The notes beneath the pieces are model-generated. The model was not told the DNA's origin. It did no database searches and worked only from the letters and a program-made list of their open reading frames with translations. A stretch of 64,000 bases of DNA, from assembly GCF_003206645.1 (NCBI RefSeq), contig NZ_PZJP01000008.1, forward strand, positions 293,512 through 357,511, in the 5' to 3' direction. Origin of the DNA: Salinicola aestuarinus (lineage in GTDB: Bacteria > Pseudomonadota > Gammaproteobacteria > Pseudomonadales > Halomonadaceae). This document shows, one piece after another, positions 57,581 through 64,000 of the stretch; within the stretch, counting starts at the first letter, position 1, and the number at the start of each line of letters is the position of its first letter. The position numbers and the translations under genes are program-made.

Positions 57581-58738
57581 ATGCGTATAGCCCTGGTCAG
57601 TGAAACCTGGTCCCCCGAGGTCAACGGTGTTGCGCACACCTTGAGCCACCTCGCCAGCCATCTCGTCAGCAAGGGCATCACGCTGCAACTCATCCGGCCC
57701 GAACCGACCGGTGGGGAGCGTGACAGCCTCATGGAGCGAGATCTCCACGTCAGAGGCATCGCACTCCCCATTTATGCCGATGTACACGTCGGCGTACCCT
57801 GTCGCCGCCGGCTGATAAGGTTCTGGCGCCAGGAACGCCCGGATGCGATTTACATCGCGACAGAAGGCCCGCTGGGCTGGTCAGCGCTCAACGCGGCGCG
57901 CAAGCTGGCGATCCCCATCGTCAGTGGCTTCCACACCAACTTCGATCAATACGCCGCCAACTACGGACTGGGCTGGAGCATTCCCATCGCCCAGCGCGGC
58001 CTGCGTTATTTTCATAACCGTTGTGGCGCGACGCTGGTCCCCACCCATGAGCAACGAAAGGCTCTGGAAACGCGGGGTTACCGCAACGTCTCCGTGCTCG
58101 CCCGTGGCGTGGATGCCCATCGCTACACCCCTTCTCGCCGCGACGCGGATCTCAGGCGCGAATGGGGTGTGGGACCTCATCAGCCGGTGGCCCTCTATGC
58201 CGGGCGCCTGGCCTCAGAGAAAAACATCGAGCTGCTTGCCGATGCCATGAGCGCGATGCAGCAGGCCAACCCCACGCTGGTACAGGTTCTAGTGGGAGAC
58301 GGTCCGGCCCGCAAGACACTGGCTCAGCGCCTCCCCGATGCCATTTTTACCGGATTTCAAAAAGGCGAGGCGCTGGCACGACACTACGCCAGCGCGGACA
58401 TCTTCGTGTTTCCGTCGCTGTCGGAGACCTTTGGCAATGTCGTGCCCGAGGCGATGGCCAGCGGCCTGGCGGTGGTGGCGTTCGAGCATGCCGCAGCCAA
58501 AGAGCTCATCACCCGCGATATCGACGGATGCCTGGTGTCCCCCGGCGATCGCGCGGGCTTTGTCGACGCCGCGCGCACCCTCAGTTGCCAACCCGCGGTC
58601 TATGCCCGGTTGGGTCGTCAAGCGCGCGAACGCGCGGCGAGTTTGAGCTGGGCCAACATCGGTGACCGCTTTCTCGCCCATCTCATTCAGGCTCAGAGAC
58701 CACTGCATGCAGCATCGCACACCACGTCACACGTTTGA
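57581..58738 (+). CDS. GT4-family glycosyltransferase
   Basis: Glycosyltransferase of the GT-B fold (385 residues) similar to PimB/MgtA-type lipid glycosyltransferases. The N-terminus RIALVSETWSPEVNGVAHTL, HTNFDQYAANYGLGW, and the C-terminal EX7E motif SLSETFGNVVPEAMASGLAVV are typical of the family. The acceptor may be a lipid such as diacylglycerol, since a PAP2-type lipid phosphatase gene overlaps its end by 32 bases. Sugar and acceptor are inferred only. Confidence 0.87.
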   Translation: MRIALVSETWSPEVNGVAHTLSHLASHLVSKGITLQLIRPEPTGGERDSLMERDLHVRGIALPIYADVHVGVPCRRRLIRFWRQERPDAIYIATEGPLGWSALNAARKLAIPIVSGFHTNFDQYAANYGLGWSIPIAQRGLRYFHNRCGATLVPTHEQRKALETRGYRNVSVLARGVDAHRYTPSRRDADLRREWGVGPHQPVALYAGRLASEKNIELLADAMSAMQQANPTLVQVLVGDGPARKTLAQRLPDAIFTGFQKGEALARHYASADIFVFPSLSETFGNVVPEAMASGLAVVAFEHAAAKELITRDIDGCLVSPGDRAGFVDAARTLSCQPAVYARLGRQARERAASLSWANIGDRFLAHLIQAQRPLHAASHTTSHV

Positions 58739-59267
58739 GCGTCTCGATCGATTCGAGAGCCGGCTGAGCCACCGGCTCGCGGATCTGTCGCGCCACCCGC
58801 CGACCCTCAAACTCTTCCAGGTGGTGAGCCGCCTGGGCGACTGGCCCGCCTGGGTACTGCTTAGCCTGTGTCAACCGCTTTGGCATGGCCGTGCAGGCTG
58901 GATGATTGCCGCGCACTGGGGTGTCACCGCCGCTGTCGCGGCGATCGTCTACCGCACCCTGAAAACCCGGCTTTGTCGTGAGCGTCCTTACATCACCTTC
59001 ACGACGATACGCTGCAGCATGCCGCCGGTAGATCGTTACAGCTTCCCAAGTGGGCATACCCTGCATGCGGTGATGTTTCTTCTACTCATCACCCCGACAA
59101 CGCCCTCGCTGCTGCCCGTCGTCTTCCCGCTGGCGTTACTGATCGCCACCTCGCGGGTCGTACTCGGCCTGCACTATCTGAGCGATGTCCTGGTCGGCGC
59201 CCTGATCGGCGGCGGACTCGCCTGGCTGAGCCATCTGCTGCTGCCGATCAGCCTTGGCTGGCTTTGA
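58707..59267 (+). CDS. PAP2-family lipid phosphatase
   Basis: Membrane phosphatase of 186 residues with all three PAP2 motifs: KTRLCRERP, SFPSGHT and SRVVLGLHYLSDVLVGAL. Hydrophobic segments surround them. Candidate substrates are phosphatidic acid, phosphatidylglycerophosphate or undecaprenyl diphosphate. ATG 58707 lies 32 bases inside the glycosyltransferase gene, pointing to coordinated expression, so supply of a lipid acceptor to that enzyme is a reasonable inference. Confidence 0.88.
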   Translation: MQHRTPRHTFERLDRFESRLSHRLADLSRHPPTLKLFQVVSRLGDWPAWVLLSLCQPLWHGRAGWMIAAHWGVTAAVAAIVYRTLKTRLCRERPYITFTTIRCSMPPVDRYSFPSGHTLHAVMFLLLITPTTPSLLPVVFPLALLIATSRVVLGLHYLSDVLVGALIGGGLAWLSHLLLPISLGWL

Positions 59268-59278
59268 GACACTAAATC

Positions 59279-59902
59279 GTGACCGATGACCGCTCTAGTT
59301 GGCAGACGCTTCGTCGCACTCCCCCGCTGATGCTTAACCCGCATTTTCTGCGCCGCGAGGAAGCCGATGCACTCCTCGCAACGCTGGAGAAAGCGATCCC
59401 TTGGGACGCCCCCACGCTCACGCTGTATGGCAAGACTCATGTCATACCGCGGTCTCAATGCTGGATGGGGGATGTCGATCTCGACTATCGCTACTCCGGT
59501 CGGACGTTTCGCCCGGAGCCCTGGCTTGGCGCCGTCGAGACACTCCGCGACCGCCTGGTCACCTCGCTGCAACAGAGCGGAATGGCAGCGCTGACGCTGA
59601 ATAGCGTCTTGCTCAACCGCTACGCCGATGGCCGCCAGCGAATGGGATGGCACAGCGACGACGAACCCGAGCTCGGGACCGACCCCGTCGTGGTCTCGGT
59701 GTCGCTTGGCGCGGAACGACCTTTGCGCTTTCGTACGCGGCAACGCGAGAATCGCGACGCGTTCAATGTTTGGCTACCCCACGGCAGCGTGCTGTTGATG
59801 GGAGCCGGCGCACAGCGGCACTGGCAGCACGCGCTCGCTCCCCGAGCGGTCGACGGCGTGAGAATCAATCTCACGTTTCGGCACGTTTATCCCCGCGACT
59901 GA
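59279..59902 (+). CDS. AlkB-family 2-oxoglutarate/Fe(II) dioxygenase
   Basis: Repairs alkylated DNA or RNA bases (1-methyladenine, 3-methylcytosine) by oxidative demethylation. The iron ligands are HSDDEPELG (HxD) and the His in WQHALAPR; the 2-oxoglutarate Arg is in RINLTFRH. The block NSVLLNRYADGRQRMGWHSDD is an AlkB hallmark, here close to the ALKBH2/3-like bacterial group rather than E. coli AlkB. The start is GTG 59279 with no clear ribosome-binding site, 11 bases after the phosphatase gene; length 207. Confidence 0.86.
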   Translation: MTDDRSSWQTLRRTPPLMLNPHFLRREEADALLATLEKAIPWDAPTLTLYGKTHVIPRSQCWMGDVDLDYRYSGRTFRPEPWLGAVETLRDRLVTSLQQSGMAALTLNSVLLNRYADGRQRMGWHSDDEPELGTDPVVVSVSLGAERPLRFRTRQRENRDAFNVWLPHGSVLLMGAGAQRHWQHALAPRAVDGVRINLTFRHVYPRD

Positions 59903-60007
59903 ACGGGTCCAATGACCACGACCTAGGCCGAGCCTTGATTAGTGTCTGGCAAGAAGAGGTAACGGTATAAAGAATGCGGGACAAGAAGGAGAAGACAGGC
60001 AGACAGG

Positions 60008-60030
60008 GCTACCGGCCCAAGGCCGGTAGC
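60008..60030. terminator. Hairpin between convergent alkB-type gene and gcvT
   Basis: GCTACCGGCC and GGCCGGTAGC form a perfect 10-bp stem with loop CAA. A T-tract is missing on both sides. It lies 12 bp past the gcvT stop. Confidence 0.65.
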
Positions 60031-60042
60031 GAAAACTACAGG

Positions 60043-61155
60043 CTAGCCGCGGTAGTAGCTGGCAGTGACAAAGGGCATGGCGCTGATGACCATTGGCAGC
60101 CGCTTGCCTCTGACTTCGGCGTACACGGTCTCTCCTCGTTCGGCGGCCTCCACCGACAGGTACGCCATCGCGATCGGGCTGGCAACGCTGGGACCGAAAC
60201 CGCCGGAAGTGACGCGCCCCACTTCCTGATCGTTCGCGTCAAAGAGCACGGCGCCTTCTCGCACTGGCGCCCGACCCTCGCCAATCAGACCCACCCGCTT
60301 GCGTTTGTGGTCCTTGGCCTGGAGTTGATGCAAGACCCTGTCGGCACCGGGAAAGCCCGCCTCACGCTCGCCACCCACTCGACGTGTCTTGCCTACCGCC
60401 CATGGCAGGCTCGCCTCGACCGGGGTCGTCGTTTCATCGATATCGTGCCCGTAGAGACAGAGCCCCGCTTCCAGACGCAGGGAGTCGCGCGCGCCCAACC
60501 CAACAGGCTCAACCTCTGGCTGATCGAGAAACCATCTGGCCAGGCTCTCGGTCGCGTCCGAGGGCACTGAGATTTCGAAACCGTCTTCGCCGGTATACCC
60601 ACTACGGCTGATCCAGAGTTCCTGATCCATCACCTCGAAGCGGCCGTGCTGCATGAAGCGGAGTTCACACGCCGCGGGGCAAAGCCGGCGCATTCCCTCG
60701 GTTGCCTGCGGCCCCTGGAGCGCCAGCAGTCCGCGATCGAGCACCTCGACGTCGTGGCCACTCCCCAGACCCGTTCGGAGCAGCGCAATATCCTGCTCGC
60801 GGCAGGCCGCATTGACGACCAGATAGAGAGACTCGCCATGGTTCACGACCATCAAATCATCGAGGATGCCGCCTTCGCTATTGGTGAAAAGCGCGTAGCG
60901 CTGGCCATCGACTGCCAGGCCGACGACATCTGCCGTCACCAGGGTCTCGAGCGCCCGGGCGGGTTCCGGCCCGACAATACGCACCTGTCCCATGTGCGAC
61001 ACGTCGAAAAGCCCACAGGCGCGGCGCGTGTGCTCGTGCTCCTTTTTCACTCCTAGCGGGAATTGCACCGGCATGCTGTAGCCGGCGAAAGGAACCATCT
61101 TGGCACCCAACGACTGATGAAGCGCCTGCAGCGGCGTGGCGTGAAGATCGGACAT
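60043..61155 (-). CDS. gcvT: Aminomethyltransferase (glycine cleavage system T protein)
   Basis: Transfers the methylene of glycine from lipoyl-H protein to tetrahydrofolate and releases ammonia. The folate region GYSMPVQFPLGVKKEHEHTRRACGLFDVSHMGQ and the catalytic-Asp context GARDSLRLEAGLCLYGHDIDETTTPVEASLPW are present in 370 residues. ATG 61155 has a GGGAGA site. Unlike most gammaproteobacteria with gcvTHP in one operon, here gcvT lies on the minus strand behind a symporter gene, and gcvH-gcvP are divergent on the other side. Confidence 0.96.
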   Translation of the reverse strand: MSDLHATPLQALHQSLGAKMVPFAGYSMPVQFPLGVKKEHEHTRRACGLFDVSHMGQVRIVGPEPARALETLVTADVVGLAVDGQRYALFTNSEGGILDDLMVVNHGESLYLVVNAACREQDIALLRTGLGSGHDVEVLDRGLLALQGPQATEGMRRLCPAACELRFMQHGRFEVMDQELWISRSGYTGEDGFEISVPSDATESLARWFLDQPEVEPVGLGARDSLRLEAGLCLYGHDIDETTTPVEASLPWAVGKTRRVGGEREAGFPGADRVLHQLQAKDHKRKRVGLIGEGRAPVREGAVLFDANDQEVGRVTSGGFGPSVASPIAMAYLSVEAAERGETVYAEVRGKRLPMVISAMPFVTASYYRG

Positions 61156-61184
61156 GCGGGTCTCCCGAATCTGGAGTAAAGAAA

Positions 61185-61220
61185 CGTGCCGACCTGAGCC
61201 ACTCGGAACAGGCCGACACG
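61185..61220 (-). terminator. Hairpin between agcS and gcvT
   Basis: On the minus strand CGTGTCGGCCTG pairs with CAGGTCGGCACG (12 bp with two G-U pairs, 12-nt loop), followed by TTTCTTT. It may end some agcS transcripts or attenuate entry into gcvT. Confidence 0.6.
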
Positions 61221-61241
61221 TCATGCGTCGAATAAACAATT

Positions 61242-61265
61242 CGAGGCGGGCCACTGCCCGCCTCG
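61242..61265 (-). terminator. Hairpin directly after the agcS stop
   Basis: CGAGGCGGGC and GCCCGCCTCG form a perfect 10-bp stem with loop CACT, starting four bases past the agcS stop. On minus it is followed by AATTGTTTATT. Together with the next hairpin it makes a tandem structure in the 113-bp agcS-gcvT gap. Confidence 0.6.
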
Positions 61266-61268
61266 CCC

Positions 61269-62657
61269 TCAATCCCGGTGGGAATTCAGGTCTTCGCCGG
61301 GCAGTACCGTCTTGCCGGCGAAATAGTCACGCGTCAGCTTGAAGACCACCGGCGATAGCAGTGCCAGAGCGATCAGGTTGGGAATTGCCATCATCGCGTT
61401 GAAGGTATCCGCGATCAGCCAAATGAGATCAAGGTGTGCCATGGCGCCCACCGGCACCGCCAGCACAAAGACCACCCGATAGACGACAATCGCACGATCC
61501 CCGAACAGATACTGAAAGCACTTCTCTCCGTAGAAGGACCAGCCAAGAATGGTGGTGAACGCAAATACCGCCAGCGCGATCGCGACCAGCGCTTCTCCGA
61601 ATCCCGGCAAACCGCTGTCGAACGACAGCGATGTCAGTCCCGCGCCACTCTCGCCATCCAGCCAGTGCGTCGATGTCAGGATAACCAGCGCGGTCATCGT
61701 GCAGACCACCAGCGTGTCGATGAAGGTACCGAGCATGGCGATCAACCCCTGGCGGACCGGGTTGCGCGTCTGGGCCGCCGCGTGAGCGATGGGCGCGCTG
61801 CCCAGGCCCGCCTCGTTGGAGAAGATACCCCGGGCGACACCAAAACGAATGGCTGCCGCCACAGCCGCGCCGGCGAAACCGCCACTGGCGGCGATCGGCT
61901 GGAAGGCATACTCGAAGATCATGCCGAACGCCCCGAGCACTTGATCGGCGTTGATCACCAGCACCACGACACTCGCGCTGAAGTAGGCGATGGCCATCAG
62001 CGGCACCAGCTTGCCGGCAACCTGGGAGATCCGCTTGATCCCACCGAGAATGACTGCGCCCGCCAGCACCATGATGACCAGACCCGTCACCCAGGCAGGA
62101 ATACCGAAGGACGTCGTGAGCGCATCAGCCACCGAATTGGCCTGCACGGTATTGCCGATGCCGAAAGCCGCCACCGCACCGAAAAAGGCAAACATGCCTC
62201 CCAGCCAGGCCCAGCGTTTACCCAGCCCGTTGCGGATGTAGTACATCGGACCGCCGACATGGTTGCCCTGCGAGTCCGTCTCACGGTAGCGCACTGCCAG
62301 CACCGCCTCGGCGAACTTGGTGGCCATGCCGACAAGGGCGGTAAGCCACATCCAGAACACCGCGCCTGGCCCACCCAGTGCGATCGCCGTCGCGACGCCC
62401 GCGATATTCCCCGTACCGATGGTCGCCGACAGCGCCGTCATTAGTGCATTAAAAGGAGAGATTTCACCCTGGTCGCGATCGCTCGATTCGCTGCTTCGCC
62501 CCTTCCACAGCAGGCTGAAGCCCTCGCCAAGCTTGCGAATCGGCATCAGCCGGAGCCCGAACTGAAGGTAGAGCCCGACGCCGAACAGCAGAACCAGCAT
62601 GACCGGTCCCCACACCACGCTGTTGATCGCACTGAAGAAAGAGTTGAGTAGTTCCAC
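61269..62657 (-). CDS. AgcS-family alanine/glycine:sodium symporter
   Basis: Sodium-coupled amino-acid carrier of 462 residues with about 11 hydrophobic helices. The AGCS signature region LSATIGTGNIAGVATAIALGGPGAVFWMWL and EAVLAVRYRETD, IFSNEAGLGSAPIAHAAAQT and GWSFYGEKC are present. Lying between gcvT and gcvH, glycine is a likely substrate. GTG 62657 (MELLNSFFSAINSVVWGP) is chosen for its GGGG site and family N-terminus; an in-frame GTG four codons upstream is the alternative. Confidence 0.9.
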   Translation of the reverse strand: MELLNSFFSAINSVVWGPVMLVLLFGVGLYLQFGLRLMPIRKLGEGFSLLWKGRSSESSDRDQGEISPFNALMTALSATIGTGNIAGVATAIALGGPGAVFWMWLTALVGMATKFAEAVLAVRYRETDSQGNHVGGPMYYIRNGLGKRWAWLGGMFAFFGAVAAFGIGNTVQANSVADALTTSFGIPAWVTGLVIMVLAGAVILGGIKRISQVAGKLVPLMAIAYFSASVVVLVINADQVLGAFGMIFEYAFQPIAASGGFAGAAVAAAIRFGVARGIFSNEAGLGSAPIAHAAAQTRNPVRQGLIAMLGTFIDTLVVCTMTALVILTSTHWLDGESGAGLTSLSFDSGLPGFGEALVAIALAVFAFTTILGWSFYGEKCFQYLFGDRAIVVYRVVFVLAVPVGAMAHLDLIWLIADTFNAMMAIPNLIALALLSPVVFKLTRDYFAGKTVLPGEDLNSHRD

Positions 62658-62984
62658 GTTGCACCCCACCGTTTCGGTTGTTGTTGGTCCCGCCCGGCAT
62701 CATCCAGCAGCGCTTGGTGCCGCGAGCGTCAGGCGGTGACTCGGGGCCCGTCGATAGCGCCAAGCGTCATTTATTAGCGCAAAAAGCGCGCTGAACGCAA
62801 AGCGTCCGCGGAGAAAGGTGCCCATTATCTTTCACTGAAGCCTCATCGGTGACGTGGCAACCTCACAGCGCCGAACCGACGCTTCAACCAATCCCGGTCT
62901 GTCATGGTCGAGGCCAGCCACAAACCCAGTGCCCCGGATGGCAGACCTTCAGCAAGGTGACTCACCTTAACCAACCGCTTCATT

Positions 62985-63000
62985 GTTTCCAATACGAAAC
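62985..63000 (-). promoter_or_regulatory. Palindromic motif copy 1 (GTTTCGTATTGGAAAC)
   Basis: On the minus strand this reads GTTTCGTATTGGAAAC: GTTTC and GAAAC arms around six bases. With TT/AA flanks the arms lengthen to seven bases. It is 15/16 identical to copy 2 and in opposite orientation, 328 bp before the agcS start. It is probably an operator for an unidentified dimeric regulator. Confidence 0.6.
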
Positions 63001-63290
63001 AAGGGACTGAGGCTCATGGGCCTTCGACGTGCGAGCCGCAGACGCCCAGCCCTCACCGCCTACCTGACACCATCCGCCTTTACGAACTGCCGCGGGTGCG
63101 GAATTCAGCGCCCTGCAAGAATTGGAACCCGCTCGATCTGGACGCCGGCGACATCAGGGTTCAACCTAAAGTCGCGTGCCTCGTTACGGGTCGCTCGATG
63201 CAGCGCACCGCAGGATAAGCTCGAGATTTGGTATCCCAATTCAGGCTCCCTTAGTGCATAATGCTGCTAAAATTTCATCATTTGATAAAC

Positions 63291-63306
63291 GTTTCGTATA
63301 GGAAAC
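63291..63306 (+). promoter_or_regulatory. Palindromic motif copy 2 (GTTTCGTATAGGAAAC) over the gcvH ribosome-binding site
   Basis: GTTTC-N6-GAAAC palindrome ending four bases before the gcvH ATG. Its AGGA (63300-63303) is also the likely ribosome-binding site. A GATAAA at 63284, just upstream, would place a transcript start inside the palindrome, which suits a repressor. Confidence 0.6.
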
Positions 63307-63310
63307 TTCC

Positions 63311-63712
63311 ATGAGCGAAATTCCCAACAAACTGCTCTACACCGACAGCCACGAATGGGTTCTCGACCACGGTGACGGTAGCGTCACCGTCGGCATTACC
63401 GATCACGCCCAGGAAGCCCTGGGTGACGTGGTGTTCGTCGAGTTGCCGGAAGCCGGACGTGAAGTCGACGCAGGTGACGAATTTGGCGTCATCGAATCGG
63501 TAAAGGCGGCATCCGATCTGTATGCGCCACTGGGCGGCGAAATCATCGAAGTCAACGAAACCCTCGAAGATGCGCCCGAAACCGTCAACGATTCGCCCTA
63601 CAGCGACGGCTGGATTCTCAAGCTCAAACTGTCGGATCAGGCCGAGCTCGAGTCACTCATGGACGCTGATGCCTACGCGGATCTCATCGCGGCCGAGCAG
63701 GACGACGACTAA
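63311..63712 (+). CDS. gcvH: Glycine cleavage system H protein (lipoyl carrier)
   Basis: Swinging-arm protein that carries the aminomethyl group between P, T and L proteins. The lipoylated Lys is in [21 protein letters not shown]. The length of 133 residues and the N-terminus [12 protein letters not shown] are typical. The ATG lies right after the 16-bp palindrome. It leads an operon with gcvP, 97 bp downstream. Confidence 0.96.
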   Translation: MSEIPNKLLYTDSHEWVLDHGDGSVTVGITDHAQEALGDVVFVELPEAGREVDAGDEFGVIESVKAASDLYAPLGGEIIEVNETLEDAPETVNDSPYSDGWILKLKLSDQAELESLMDADAYADLIAAEQDDD

Positions 63713-63733
63713 AACCGATCCCTCGGCCCACGG

Positions 63734-63756
63734 GCCGCCAGCCATTGGCTGGCGGC
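63734..63756 (+). terminator. Intercistronic hairpin between gcvH and gcvP
   Basis: GCCGCCAGCC and GGCTGGCGGC pair perfectly (10 bp, loop ATT). A T-rich stretch follows about 20 bases later. It may allow partial termination so that more H protein is made than P protein. Confidence 0.5.
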
Positions 63757-63809
63757 GCCTGCAATACCCTGCGTTTTCCTTTCCTCTGCCACTCTCGCTG
63801 GACTCGATC

Positions 63810-64000
63810 ATGCCCTCCGATTCTCGTACGCTCGCCGAGCTGGCCAATCATGAAGACTTCCTGACACGTCATAACGGCCCCAGCCGCAGCGACGTAGCCA
63901 ACATGCTGTCGACACTCGACCTATCGTCGATCACATCGCTCGTCGAACGCACCATTCCCGCTGCGATTCGACTGGATCGCGAGCTTGCACTGGATGGGCC
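63810..64000 (+). CDS. gcvP: Glycine dehydrogenase (decarboxylating), P protein, 3'-truncated by the window
   Basis: The first 63 codons of the PLP-dependent P protein, cut by the window end. Translation from ATG 63810 gives MPSDSRTLAELANHEDFLTR followed by HNGPSRSDVANMLSTLDLSS and TIPAAI, matching the GcvP N-terminal pattern (ERHIGP, MLNAVG, IVPKDI in E. coli). The gene follows gcvH in the usual order. Confidence 0.88.
   Translation, partial: MPSDSRTLAELANHEDFLTRHNGPSRSDVANMLSTLDLSSITSLVERTIPAAIRLDRELALDG

Larger units (their letters stand above)
62658..63310. other. Long divergent regulatory region between agcS and gcvH
   Basis: 653 bp without a supportable gene. It holds two copies of a 16-bp palindrome (62985-63000 and 63291-63306), an A+T-rich stretch at 63250-63300 that may contain the gcvH promoter (CATAAT near 63257, GATAAA near 63284), and on minus a GATAAT near 62825 that may serve agcS. 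A 92-codon frame at 62983-63261 has no protein-like features. The hallmarks of a glycine riboswitch were not seen on either strand. Confidence 0.6.

Noticed and set aside
62983..63261. 92-codon frame in the agcS-gcvH interval
   Set aside because: Arg/Ser-rich sequence without family features, no ribosome-binding site, overlaps palindrome copy 1; read as non-coding regulatory DNA.
63276..63300. PurR-type operator around AAACGTTT near 63287
   Set aside because: Only the central eight bases agree with the PurR consensus and the flanks differ; the GTTTC-N6-GAAAC palindrome explains the site better.
62658..63310. Glycine riboswitch expected upstream of gcvH or agcS
   Set aside because: Neither strand shows the conserved GGAGAG, CCGAAGG or CTCTCAGG elements; a covariance-model search would settle it.

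Overview
The window reads as ordinary chromosome from a GC-rich halophilic gammaproteobacterium, most likely of the family Halomonadaceae (Halomonas, Chromohalobacter, Salinicola or Kushneria group). The basis is a complete ectoine operon (ectA-ectB-ectC), the gammaproteobacterial order ruvC-ruvA-ruvB-ybgC-tolQRAB-pal-cpoB, a cytochrome bo3 oxidase operon and a RegB/RegA (RoxS/RoxR)-type redox two-component system. No rRNA, tRNA, insertion sequence, prophage or CRISPR array was seen. Coding density is high and several neighbouring genes overlap by 17-62 nt.

Layout. 1-1.9 kb: end of cyoCDE. 2-4.4 kb: ectABC on the minus strand, meeting cyoE at a shared bidirectional terminator. 4.7-11 kb: glutathione reductase, carbonic anhydrase, a LysR regulator overlapping a prolidase, a YheT hydrolase and MsrA. 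11-18.2 kb: TamA/TamB envelope-assembly genes preceded by a membrane coiled-coil gene. 18.4-21.4 kb: a superoxide dismutase homologue without metal ligands, then galU and a degenerate UDP-glucose dehydrogenase homologue. 21.6-23.1 kb: ubiG-mupP. 23.1-33.9 kb: a long minus-strand run fmdB-type gene, aspS, ruvCAB, ybgC, tolQRAB, pal, cpoB, yciK. 34.2-37.2 kb: hydroxyacid dehydrogenase, ribokinase-like kinase and nucleoside hydrolase. 37.3-50.4 kb: acylphosphatase, YihY, a HypT-like regulator, cardiolipin synthase, class I fumarase, Nei, UvrB, a small HMA-like protein, YgfZ, a TatD-type nuclease, MscL with a zinc-ribbon tail, and RF3. 50.7-59.9 kb: RoxS/RoxR, an inositol-phosphatase homologue, GrxA, an MFS transporter, a YihG-type acyltransferase overlapping a LysM/degenerate-LytM lipoprotein, a GT4 glycosyltransferase overlapping a PAP2 phosphatase, and AlkB. 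60-64 kb: gcvT, an AgcS amino-acid:sodium symporter, and divergently gcvH and the start of gcvP.

Themes. Many genes serve osmotic and envelope stress (ectoine, MscL, Tol-Pal, TamAB, cardiolipin, degenerate LytM) or redox stress (Gor, GrxA, MsrA, HypT-like, RoxSR, YgfZ). No obviously new multigene defence or mobile system is present. The most notable items are: (1) a 16-bp palindrome, GTTTCGTATAGGAAAC and an inverted 15/16 copy, in the 653-bp agcS-gcvH interval, where no glycine riboswitch motif was seen; one copy overlaps the gcvH ribosome-binding site. (2) A superoxide dismutase homologue in which all four metal ligands are replaced. (3) A UDP-glucose dehydrogenase homologue, in operon with galU, that has Ser for the catalytic Cys and a broken NAD-binding loop. 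(4) MscL fused to a four-cysteine tail. (5) Two DnaA boxes facing each other 5 bp apart. All functions come from reading the sequence and remembered family features; no searches were run.
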